A stretch of DNA of 8,467 bases from RGIG2707 sp045600065 (GCA_045600065.1 JAZRXE010000029.1:1-8467); one strand, 5' to 3'. Counted from the stretch's first letter, positions 1 to 5,891 are shown. Numbers and translations: made by a program. Notes: generated by a model not told the origin, from the sequence alone.

Positions 1-269
1 GCAATGGTGCGGGCTATCTGGTTCACCTCCAGGGTGTGTGTGAGCCTGGTGCGGAAGTGATCCCCCTCCGGGGCAAGAAAGACCTGAGTCTTGTGCATCA
101 TGCGCCTGAAGGTCTTGGAGTGGATTATGCGGTCTCTGTCACGCTGAAAATCCGTGCGAAGTGCATCCTTTTCCTCCGGTATTGCCCTGCCCCTGCTTAG
201 AGCAGATTTACAGGCGAATTCCGATAATCTTTCCAGTTCTCTCTGTTCCAGTTCTTCCCTTAGTACCAT
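1..269 (-). CDS. dgt: dGTP triphosphohydrolase (dGTPase), HD family; N-terminal part only
   Basis: Partial gene running off the left edge; the first 89 codons are visible. The family hydrolyses dGTP (often other dNTPs too) to the deoxynucleoside and triphosphate, balancing the cytosolic dNTP pool. The translation carries the N-terminal family signature: RTDFQRDRDRIIHSKTFRR at residues 38-56, then HKTQVF at 59-64, APEGDHFRTRLTHTLEV at 66-82 and NQIART at 83-88. H78 in RLTHTLEV is the expected first metal ligand of the HD domain; the HD pair itself lies outside the window. The start is ATG at 269, with a strong GGAGG at 275-279 and 5-nt spacing. It begins 15 bases after the dut stop, so the two are probably co-transcribed. 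Residues 57-58 are MM where relatives I recall often have LK; I attach no meaning to this. Identification is firm; substrate preference cannot be read from this fragment. Confidence 0.93.
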   Translation of the reverse strand, partial: MVLREELEQRELERLSEFACKSALSRGRAIPEEKDALRTDFQRDRDRIIHSKTFRRMMHKTQVFLAPEGDHFRTRLTHTLEVNQIARTI

Positions 270-284
270 TGCAGCCTCCGTTGT

Positions 285-797
285 TTAAAGCTTTGTGGAG
301 CCGAAGCCTCCGGTTCTTATACCCTGAGCATCGTCATCTTCGGTAATGCCGAAGGGTACAAAGACGGCCTGGGCAAAGGCCTTGCCCTCTGCCACGTTCA
401 GGGTCTGTGAGTTTTTGCTGTCGTTAGTTATCTGGATCTGTATATGGCCTTCGTTTTCTGCAGAATAGTAATCCTGATCCACCACTCCAGTGGTATTGTC
501 CAGCTGAAGGCGATATTTGAAGCCGAGTCCGGATTTGGGCATTATAAGCATCACCCAGCCCTCGGCCATGGAGCACCTTAAGCCGGTGGGTATGCGAAGG
601 CTGCGTCCCGGCTCCAGCGTAAAATCAAAGGGCGAAAATATGTCATAGCCTGCAGAGCCTGCGGTTGCCCGCCTGGGCAGACTAAGAGTTACAAGCAGTC
701 TGTCTGTTACGCTCTGCGGCACTGCCGCTACACATGCACAAAAATCCGCGGAGAACTGCTCCGGGCTTACTTTTTCGAATCTTGCAACTCTTTCCAT
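285..797 (-). CDS. dut: dUTP diphosphatase (trimeric dUTPase family, clostridial type)
   Basis: A 170-residue dUTPase that hydrolyses dUTP to dUMP and pyrophosphate, keeping uracil out of DNA and feeding thymidylate synthesis. All five family motifs are present in order: AGSAGYDI (46-53), PKSGLGFK (87-94), GVVDQDYY (104-111, with D107 the expected catalytic Asp), EGKAFAQAVF (137-146) and the C-terminal P-loop-like RTGGFGSTKL (161-170). Two features match a clostridial variant of the family: an N-terminal extension of about 40 residues before motif 1, and a longer loop after motif 3 (SAENEGHIQI instead of the usual RGE). Its ATG at 797 overlaps the TGA of the M16 peptidase gene by one base (TGATG). 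No good Shine-Dalgarno precedes it, so translation probably depends on coupling. An in-frame ATG further upstream lies inside the peptidase gene and is not credible. It precedes dgt by 15 bases. Confidence 0.93.
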   Translation of the reverse strand: MERVARFEKVSPEQFSADFCACVAAVPQSVTDRLLVTLSLPRRATAGSAGYDIFSPFDFTLEPGRSLRIPTGLRCSMAEGWVMLIMPKSGLGFKYRLQLDNTTGVVDQDYYSAENEGHIQIQITNDSKNSQTLNVAEGKAFAQAVFVPFGITEDDDAQGIRTGGFGSTKL

Positions 798-2044
798 CAG
801 CTTATCATGGACTTTATATTCAGCTTGTCCCTGCTTATGATCACGGCGCTGTAATCGTTTATGTCTCCCAGCCGCCTGCAATATTCATTGATCTGTTCCA
901 GGCTCACGGCGTCGATTTCCGCCATGGTCTCCTCCTGGCTGTAGTTTCTGCCCAGCAGCAGCCTGTTCTTGCCCATGGAATGCATGCGGGAATTCATGCT
1001 CTCCTGGCCGAAGATATAGCCGCTCTTAAGGCGCTGCTTGACCAGCGCAAGCTCTCTGCTGTCCAGACCCTTTGCCGCCAGATCGGAAAGCTCAAAGGCT
1101 ATCGCGTCAAGAGCCTCTTTCTCCTTGCCGAGAGAAATGCCCGCGTAAATGCAGAACATTCCTGCCTGAGAATAGCTCATGGGCATACTGAATACCGTAT
1201 AGGCAAGTCCCCTCTGCTCCCTGACGTTCTGGAAGAGCCTGGAGCTCATTCCTCCGCCGAGCACATCGGATACTATGGCCTGAACATAATACTCGTCCGA
1301 CGCAAGGCTGATTGTAGGTATTCCCAGGGCGATATGGCTCTGGCCTATGTCCTTGGTTCTGGAAGCAAAGCGTCTTCCTGCCTCCGGTATGCAGGGCAGC
1401 TTTTCGGGCGCGGTGCCGCTGAATCCGGATAAAGCCTTTTCAAGCTGGTCTGTAAGAGCAGCCTCGTCGAAATTGCCCACAACGGATACCACCATATTGG
1501 CAGGCTTATAGTACTCGTCTATATAGCTGATGATGGTACTGCGCTTTATCTTGCGCAGAGAGCTTCTGGTGCCTATGATATTGCTCTGTAGAGGAGTCCC
1601 TGCCATAGTCTTTTCCGTAATAAGATCTATTATCTGGTCGTCGGGAGTATCCTCGTACATCTGCATCTCTTCGAGTATCACTCCCCGTTCCCTGTTCATC
1701 TCTTTTGCATCGAAGAGGGAGTTTTCGAGCATGTCCATAAGGACATCCACTGCCTGGGGGAAGACCTCGGTAAGAGCCTTTATATGAAAGCATGTTGCCT
1801 CCTTGCCTGTAAAGGCATTTACCGAAGCGCCCAGATTCTCTATATCCTCTGCCACCTGTCTTGCGCTGCGGCTAGCGGTGCCCTTAAAGAACATGTGCTC
1901 TATAAAATGGCTGACGCCGGAATTGTCCCGATTTTCGCAAACGGAACCTGCGCCAACCCACACGCCTATGCATGCGGACTGCGCCTGGGGCATTTTTTCC
2001 ATTACCATTCCCGCGCCGCAGGAAAGCTTTTTGTATTCTATCAT
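797..2044 (-). CDS. M16 family zinc metallopeptidase (pitrilysin/MPP-like, MlpA-type)
   Basis: A 415-residue single-unit M16B peptidase, the length usual for bacterial MlpA/YmxG-like proteins. The N-terminal domain has the inverted zinc motif HFIEH (H46, E49, H50) followed by MFFKGT. The third zinc ligand is probably E126 in VILEEMQMYED. The C-terminal half has the family's GGGMSSRLFQNVREQRGLAY segment, which shapes the substrate cavity, so both halves look intact. No signal peptide or membrane segment is seen, so it is probably cytosolic; its substrate is unknown. The start chosen is ATG at 2044, preceded by GAGG at 2051-2054 with 6-nt spacing. A TTG at 2056 would add four residues but lies upstream of that site. 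It follows pnp by 42 bases, which hold a GC-rich hairpin, and its stop overlaps the dut start. M16 genes are commonly found next to pnp in Firmicutes. Confidence 0.92.
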   Translation of the reverse strand: MIEYKKLSCGAGMVMEKMPQAQSACIGVWVGAGSVCENRDNSGVSHFIEHMFFKGTASRSARQVAEDIENLGASVNAFTGKEATCFHIKALTEVFPQAVDVLMDMLENSLFDAKEMNRERGVILEEMQMYEDTPDDQIIDLITEKTMAGTPLQSNIIGTRSSLRKIKRSTIISYIDEYYKPANMVVSVVGNFDEAALTDQLEKALSGFSGTAPEKLPCIPEAGRRFASRTKDIGQSHIALGIPTISLASDEYYVQAIVSDVLGGGMSSRLFQNVREQRGLAYTVFSMPMSYSQAGMFCIYAGISLGKEKEALDAIAFELSDLAAKGLDSRELALVKQRLKSGYIFGQESMNSRMHSMGKNRLLLGRNYSQEETMAEIDAVSLEQINEYCRRLGDINDYSAVIISRDKLNIKSMIS

Positions 2045-2050
2045 GATATA

Positions 2051-2054
2051 CCTC
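2051..2054 (-). promoter_or_regulatory. Ribosome binding site that fixes the M16 peptidase start
   Basis: On the minus strand, GAGG lies 6 nt before ATG 2044 and only 2 nt after the base of the preceding hairpin. It cannot serve the in-frame TTG at 2056, which lies upstream of it, so ATG 2044 is preferred. Confidence 0.65.
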
Positions 2055-2056
2055 AA

Positions 2057-2079
2057 AGGGCCGGCTTTGCGCCGGCCCT
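2057..2079 (-). terminator. GC-rich hairpin between pnp and the M16 gene
   Basis: A perfect 9-bp stem (AGGGCCGGC / GCCGGCCCT) closes a 5-nt loop, 7 bases after the pnp stop. On the minus strand it is followed only by TTGAGG, so it lacks the U-tract of an efficient intrinsic terminator. It more likely attenuates transcription or protects the 3' end of pnp mRNA. On the plus strand it is followed by GTTTTGATT, slightly more terminator-like, but no plus-strand gene needs it. The structure is clear; its function is inferred. Confidence 0.6.
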
Positions 2080-2086
2080 GTTTTGA

Positions 2087-4222
2087 TTACTCTTCAGTTG
2101 TTCCGGCTTTGATTATCGGGGTGTCCTCAAGTCCGCGCCTTGTCAGATTGACTCTGCCCTGATTGTCGATCTCGAAGCACTTTACCGTGACGATGTCGCC
2201 GACGTTCAGAACGTCTTCTACCTTTTCAACTCTTTCCTTGCAGATCCTGGAGATGTGCAGCAGTCCGTCCTTTCCGGGAAGGACCTCCACGAATGCTCCG
2301 AAGTTCATGAGCCTTACTACCTTGCCGGTATAGGTCTCACCTACTTCGACTTCCTTGATAAGCATCTCGATCTCCTGCTTGGCCGCCTCTGCGGATGCAA
2401 GATCGGGGCTGGAGATGAAGACCTGACCCTCGTCGTTGATGTCGATCTTGGCGCCGGTCTTGTCTATGATGCCGTTGATGGTCTTGCCGCCGGAGCCGAT
2501 GATTATGCGGATCTTGTCGACGGGTACGGTCATGCTCAGAATTCTGGGAGCATACTTGCTGAGCTCTGTTCTGGGCTCGGGGATCTCTTCGAGCATGTTC
2601 TGCATTATCCACATACGGCCTTCCTTAGCCTGCGCGAGAGCCTGCTGCAGTATCTCCTTGGAAAGGCCGTGGACCTTGATGTCCATCTGGATGGCGGTAA
2701 CGCCCTCGGCTGTTCCGGTCACCTTGAAGTCCATGTCGCCCAGGAAGTCTTCCATGCCCTGGATATCGGACAGGATTGCCATCTTAGAGCTGCCGTCCTC
2801 TTCGACTCTTTCGATGAGACCCATTGCAATGCCAGCTACGGGAGCCTTGATGGGTACGCCTGCATCCATAAGTGCCAGGCAGGAGCCGCAGGTGGAAGCC
2901 ATAGAAGAGGAACCGTTGGAGCTGAGGACTTCAGACACCACACGGATGGCATAGGGGAACTCCTCTACGCTGGGCAGCACGGGCAGCAGAGCTCTTTCAG
3001 CAAGATTTCCGTGGCCAATCTCTCTTCTGCCGGGGCTTCTGAGGGGCTTGGCCTCGCCTGTGCAGTAGCCGGGGAAGTTATACTGATGCATATATCTCTT
3101 TTCGGTATCTTCGGTAAGGCCTTCGATGACCTGAGCTTCGCCTACGGGAGCCAGTGTGGCAACGGAGAGCACCTGAGTCTGTCCTCTCTTGAACAGGCCT
3201 GTACCATGAGCTCTGGGCAGCAGACCGGTCTCGCACCATACGGGACGGATCTCGTTGAGCGCTCTGTTGTCGGGGCGTATACCCTCGTCAAGTATCATTC
3301 CGCGAACCTGTTCCTTGGTGATGTTGTAGAGAACCTGATCCACGTCCTTGCCGCCCTCGGGGAAGATCTCGGCAAAGTGTTCCTTGGTCTCTGCTTCGAC
3401 TGCGTCCATGTTGTCAAGACGCTCCAGCTTATCCTTGGTAAGGATGGCATCGTGCATCTTTGCAGAAGCATATTCTCTGACTGCCGCGTCGATCTCCTCG
3501 GCGGGCTTCCAGAGAGTGATCTCCATCTTGGGCTTGCCTACTTCGGCAACGATCTCCTTGATGAATCTGACGATCTTCTTGATCTCCTCATGAGCAAACA
3601 GGATCGCTTCCAGAATGACATCCTCGGGAACGATCTTTGCGCCTGCTTCGACCATCATGATGGCTTCCTCGGTGCCTGCGACATACATATTGATGTCGGA
3701 AACCTCTCTCTGTGCCAGAGTGGGGTTGATGACGAACTGACCGTCGACTCTGCCTACTATTACCGAGCCTGTGGGGCCGTCCCAGGGAATGTCTGAAATG
3801 GCAAGTGCCACGGAGGAGCCTACCATTGCGCAGAATTCCATGGAGCAGTCAAGATCCACGCTCATTGCGGTGGCGGTTACTTCCACATCGTTATAAAAGC
3901 CCTTGGGGAACAGAGGTCTGAGAGGTCTGTCCATGAGTCTGGATGTCAGTATGGCCTTTTCGGAGGGTCTGCCCTCTCTCTTGATGAAGCCGCCGGGAAG
4001 CTTGCCCACTGCGTACATCTTCTCTTCGAAGTCGCAGGACAGGGGGAAGAAATCCACATCGGGCCTGGGTGATTTTGCCATGCAAGCGGTGCAGTTTACG
4101 ACTGTATCACCATACTTTACCATGACCTGTCCGTTTGCCTGCTCGCAGACCTTTCCGATCTCGAGCTCGAGCAGTCTGCCGCCTACGGCGGTTCTGAATG
4201 TTCTGTAGTCTGTAAATCTCAT
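2087..4222 (-). CDS. pnp: Polyribonucleotide nucleotidyltransferase (PNPase)
   Basis: Complete 711-residue PNPase, full family length. It degrades RNA 3' to 5' phosphorolytically, releasing nucleoside diphosphates, and can run in reverse; it acts as a cytosolic trimer. Domain order: first RNase PH domain (about 10-145, with GKLPGGFIKREGRPSEKA at 73-90 and the LTSRLMDRPLRPLFP block at 92-106), helical linker (about 145-310), and second RNase PH domain (about 315-550). The catalytic segment SDIQGMEDFLGDMDFK spans 485-500, including D486 and D492, equivalent to essential E. coli residues. A KH domain follows, with GSGG at 576-579, then an S1 domain at about 627-698. The tail after S1 is short. 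The start is ATG at 4222, with AAAGG at 4231-4235 and 8-nt spacing. Upstream lie the rpsO terminator-like hairpin and a long leader stem-loop, suggesting read-through transcription from rpsO and post-transcriptional control. Confidence 0.98.
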   Translation of the reverse strand: MRFTDYRTFRTAVGGRLLELEIGKVCEQANGQVMVKYGDTVVNCTACMAKSPRPDVDFFPLSCDFEEKMYAVGKLPGGFIKREGRPSEKAILTSRLMDRPLRPLFPKGFYNDVEVTATAMSVDLDCSMEFCAMVGSSVALAISDIPWDGPTGSVIVGRVDGQFVINPTLAQREVSDINMYVAGTEEAIMMVEAGAKIVPEDVILEAILFAHEEIKKIVRFIKEIVAEVGKPKMEITLWKPAEEIDAAVREYASAKMHDAILTKDKLERLDNMDAVEAETKEHFAEIFPEGGKDVDQVLYNITKEQVRGMILDEGIRPDNRALNEIRPVWCETGLLPRAHGTGLFKRGQTQVLSVATLAPVGEAQVIEGLTEDTEKRYMHQYNFPGYCTGEAKPLRSPGRREIGHGNLAERALLPVLPSVEEFPYAIRVVSEVLSSNGSSSMASTCGSCLALMDAGVPIKAPVAGIAMGLIERVEEDGSSKMAILSDIQGMEDFLGDMDFKVTGTAEGVTAIQMDIKVHGLSKEILQQALAQAKEGRMWIMQNMLEEIPEPRTELSKYAPRILSMTVPVDKIRIIIGSGGKTINGIIDKTGAKIDINDEGQVFISSPDLASAEAAKQEIEMLIKEVEVGETYTGKVVRLMNFGAFVEVLPGKDGLLHISRICKERVEKVEDVLNVGDIVTVKCFEIDNQGRVNLTRRGLEDTPIIKAGTTEE

Positions 4223-4241
4223 ATTTTTTACCTTTCGTTTA

Positions 4242-4306
4242 CCAGGTCCGGCTTGACAATTCAGGACAGCTTTTCAGATGTCTTCAATTCTCAAGCCCGG
4301 CCTTGG
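4242..4306 (-). promoter_or_regulatory. Long imperfect stem-loop in the pnp leader, possible RNase III/PNPase autoregulatory site
   Basis: The minus-strand RNA can fold into one long hairpin just before the pnp ribosome binding site. The core (4250-4297) pairs GGCUUGA with UCAAGCC, then AAUU with AAUU flanked by single mismatches, then GACA with UGUC around a 10-nt loop. With small bulges the stem extends outward (CC/GG and CCAAGG/CCUGG) to 4242 and 4306, about 20 or more base pairs in total. The outer end is 6 nt from the AAAGG site. In E. coli a long stem in the pnp leader is cut by RNase III and PNPase then represses its own mRNA; a similar role here is inference from position and shape. 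Confidence 0.6.
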
Positions 4307-4329
4307 CACTTATCTTTAGATATACTAAA

Positions 4330-4353
4330 GCGGGGTTTGTGAAGAAACCCCGC
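4330..4353 (-). terminator. Terminator-like hairpin after rpsO
   Basis: A perfect 9-bp stem (GCGGGGUUU / AAACCCCGC) closes a 6-nt loop, 16 nt after the rpsO stop codon. The minus strand then reads TTTAGTATATCT, an interrupted U-tract. That suggests partial termination with read-through into pnp, the arrangement known from other rpsO–pnp operons. A weaker dyad (CTTTAG, 5-nt loop, CTAAAG, 4314-4330) immediately follows and shares its edge. Confidence 0.7.
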
Positions 4354-4369
4354 CCAATAGACGCTTTTA

Positions 4370-4636
4370 TTACTTTCTCAGGTTCAGGCGAGCGATAAGA
4401 GTTCTGTATCTTTCGATATCCTTTTCTCTGAGATATGCCAGAAGATTTCTTCTCTGGCCGACCATCTTCAGAAGGCCTCTTCTGGAATGATAGTCCTTGT
4501 GGTTGAGCTTCAGATGTTCGTTCAGATCGTTGATCCTGAAGGTCAGAATTGCAACCTGTACCTCGGGGGAACCTGTGTCGCCCTCGTGAGTTGCGAATTC
4601 CTTGATGATTTCCTGCTTCTTTTCTGCTGTAAGCAT
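4370..4636 (-). CDS. rpsO: 30S ribosomal protein S15
   Basis: Complete 88-residue S15, the usual length. S15 binds 16S rRNA helices 20-22 early in 30S assembly and contributes a bridge to the large subunit. The signature is clear: GDTGSPEVQVAILTFRI at 19-35, HLKLNHKDYHSRRGLL at 41-56, then MVGQRRNLLAYL at 58-69. The rRNA-contacting residues H41, D48 and S51 are present; Y49 sits where many relatives have His. The start is ATG at 4636, with a strong AAAGGAG at 4644-4650 and 7-nt spacing; an in-frame upstream ATG at 4708 lies in the leader with no such site. The gene ends in tandem stops (TAA TAA). It has its own promoter and an 84-nt leader, so it can be expressed independently of the upstream operon. 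S15 often represses its own mRNA through leader structure, which is possible here. Confidence 0.98.
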   Translation of the reverse strand: MLTAEKKQEIIKEFATHEGDTGSPEVQVAILTFRINDLNEHLKLNHKDYHSRRGLLKMVGQRRNLLAYLREKDIERYRTLIARLNLRK

Positions 4637-4720
4637 AGTGTTTCTCCTTTGTGTGATCCACCTGTGACCGGGAGTCAGTCGGAGTCTCTGGACCCTCAGC
4701 CAAGGCATACAATAATTAAC
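4637..4720 (-). promoter_or_regulatory. rpsO 5' leader, possible S15 autoregulatory RNA
   Basis: About 84 nt lie between the predicted transcription start and the rpsO ATG. The leader holds two copies of GACTCC (4671-4676 and 4681-4686, minus strand) and a short hairpin GGGUC/GACUC (4682-4695, loop CAGA). The CUCC parts can pair with the GGAG of the ribosome binding site at 4644-4650, a possible on/off switch. S15 represses its own mRNA in several bacteria through unrelated leader folds. I do not recognise a known S15 leader class here, so the regulatory role is inferred. Confidence 0.4.
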
Positions 4721-4726
4721 TGAGTT

Positions 4727-4755
4727 ATAATAGCACAGTAAATCTGTGTTGTAAA
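4727..4755 (-). promoter_or_regulatory. Sigma-70-type promoter for rpsO (and pnp)
   Basis: On the minus strand, TTTACA (-35, 4755-4750) and TATTAT (-10, 4732-4727) each match consensus at 5 of 6 positions and are exactly 17 bp apart. The predicted start is near 4720. The spacer contains a perfect dyad, CACAG-ATTTA-CTGTG (4734-4748), a possible operator. A further TTTACA lies 12 bp upstream of the -35, and a TTTACT 12 bp downstream of it. Confidence 0.75.
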
Positions 4756-4772
4756 GACCTTTGTAAATGTTT

Positions 4773-4794
4773 AAGCGTTGAATTATGAACGCTT
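4773..4794 (-). repeat. Small hairpin across the stop codon of the 74-aa gene
   Basis: AAGCGTT and AACGCTT form a perfect 7-bp stem around an 8-nt loop that contains the TAA stop of the small gene. No T-run follows on the minus strand (AAACATTTAC), so it is at best a weak terminator or an mRNA 3'-end structure. Confidence 0.4.
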
Positions 4795-5007
4795 CAGAGG
4801 AGTCTGGACAGACTGGGCTCTGTCCTCATCCACCCTGTTATACAGATCATCAAGGGCAGCTGCAAGGTGTCTGGCTGTCTCCTCGGACATGACTATTGTT
4901 TTAAGCTCAGTCTTGATATTATCCTCCCCCTGGGGTCTGACCTGTTCAAGGGTTACAAAGCACTCACTGCCCTTAATGCTGATTGTAAAGCTGTTTACAT
5001 ATTTCAT
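4783..5007 (-). CDS. Small conserved-looking protein of unknown function (74 aa)
   Basis: I do not recognise this gene with confidence. It encodes 74 residues: a beta-rich N-terminal half (NSFTISIKGSECFVTLEQVRP, residues 5-25, is strand-like), a charged turn, then TIVMSEETARHLAAALDDLYN at about 37-57, strand-like then amphipathic helix, and a polar tail. There is no signal peptide, membrane segment or cysteine pair. The pattern of a strand ending in a V-x-P turn, then IVMS and an A..L..AL helix, loosely recalls DUF3467-type small proteins; this is a resemblance from memory only. It starts 21 bases after the ribF stop, with AAGGAG at 5020-5025 but a long 12-nt spacing to the ATG. It lies upstream of the rpsO promoter, so it is the last gene of the infB–ribF operon. 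A real gene is likely because it has a ribosome site and fills the gap with the same strand and codon style. Confidence 0.7.
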   Translation of the reverse strand: MKYVNSFTISIKGSECFVTLEQVRPQGEDNIKTELKTIVMSEETARHLAAALDDLYNRVDEDRAQSVQTPLKRS

Positions 5008-5028
5008 AATTATGTTAATCTCCTTGGA

Positions 5029-5877
5029 TTATTCAAATTCGATTACTATATCTGTCACCGGCCAGGCAGGCAAGAGACCTTGATACGAATACATCTGTGC
5101 GTCCGGAATTTCAAAGCTTACAGCCTCTGAAGCATTATCACAGTTCAAAAGGCTTATACGGCAAAGCTCCGGGCTGCTGTGCACAGCTGCACGAAGCTTC
5201 TTTGTCCGGGAGCTTATCCGCACGCTGTAATCCCCTTCTCCGGGTAAAAGCTGGCTGGCGGAAAAACCGAAAGCAAGACCTTCGTCTGCAAGACGCACGG
5301 TATCAGGATACAGCCTGAAGGGTCTTCCCAGGCAGCCTGCTGCTCCCTTGGTATCTCCCTGTGCAAGCAGCTGCCTTATAAAGGTGCTTGATACAGTCTT
5401 GCCACGCAGCTTCTGCTCTTCGAGAACGCTTACCTCTATGCCTCTTTCTCTTCCCAAGGCTTCCAGCAGCTTATGATCGCCTGCGGCCTTAGCTCCGAAG
5501 CTGTAATTGAAGCCGCAGACCACGGCTTTTACATCCATGTGCCTGAGCAGCATGTTGTCTATGAATTTTTCGGGGCTGAGCCGCATTATGTTTTCGGTGA
5601 ATCTGATATTCACCATGTATTTAAAGCCCATTGACTCTGCCGTAAGGCACTTTTCCTTCAGGCTGCTGATATGCTTGATATCGTTCTGACCGCTGATCAG
5701 ATTGCCGGGGTGATTGCGGAAGGAAAAAAGCACAGGTGTAAGTTCCTTCTCTTTGCAGATGCGCATGCATTCTTCGGCAAGAGCTCTGTGTCCTATGTGC
5801 AGGCCGTCGAAGTTGCCCAGCGCAAGGCAGACCGGACCTATATCATATATATCCGATAAATAATTAAATACTTTCAT
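5029..5877 (-). CDS. ribF: RibF-type FAD synthetase with a degenerate riboflavin kinase domain
   Basis: Complete 282-residue RibF homologue. Normal bacterial RibF (about 310 residues) makes FMN from riboflavin (C-terminal kinase) and then FAD (N-terminal adenylyltransferase). The N-terminal half is well preserved: GNFDGLHIGH nucleotide-binding motif at 21-30, FSFRNHP at 51-57, GFNYSFG at 122-128 and VSSTFIRQLLAQGD at 162-175. The C-terminal half begins normally with LGRPFRL (183-189) but then departs. The GFPTAN motif appears as GFSASQ (204-209), the segment expected to carry the catalytic Glu reads CRISLLN (239-245), and the usual C-terminal helix is missing. I infer FMN adenylyltransferase activity without flavokinase. 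Its ATG at 5877 lies 14 bases after truB, with no evident Shine-Dalgarno in an AT-rich start region. Confidence 0.9.
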   Translation of the reverse strand: MKVFNYLSDIYDIGPVCLALGNFDGLHIGHRALAEECMRICKEKELTPVLFSFRNHPGNLISGQNDIKHISSLKEKCLTAESMGFKYMVNIRFTENIMRLSPEKFIDNMLLRHMDVKAVVCGFNYSFGAKAAGDHKLLEALGRERGIEVSVLEEQKLRGKTVSSTFIRQLLAQGDTKGAAGCLGRPFRLYPDTVRLADEGLAFGFSASQLLPGEGDYSVRISSRTKKLRAAVHSSPELCRISLLNCDNASEAVSFEIPDAQMYSYQGLLPAWPVTDIVIEFE

Positions 5878-5891
5878 TTATGGTATCAGAC

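Noticed and set aside
798..881. Upstream in-frame start for dut
   Set aside because: The extra residues are an out-of-frame reading of the M16 C-terminus; the TGATG overlap start matches family length.
734..1432. Plus-strand open frame (232 codons) opposite the M16 gene and dut start
   Set aside because: Antisense shadow; the minus-strand frame has the HxxEH motif and full family length.
2045..2056. TTG start adding four residues to the M16 peptidase
   Set aside because: The GAGG site lies downstream of the TTG and is well spaced for ATG 2044.
2255..3796. Long plus-strand open frame (513 codons) opposite pnp
   Set aside because: It lies wholly antisense to a complete, strongly conserved PNPase, has no recognisable domain, and is explained by codon bias of the real gene.
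4307..4345. Possible pnp promoter (TTCACA, 17 bp, TCTAAA)
   Set aside because: The -10 is poor and both elements lie inside hairpins; without mapping I do not count it.
4370..4708. Upstream in-frame start extending S15 to 112 residues
   Set aside because: The extension crosses the leader, matches nothing in S15, and the strong AAAGGAG sits at the downstream ATG.
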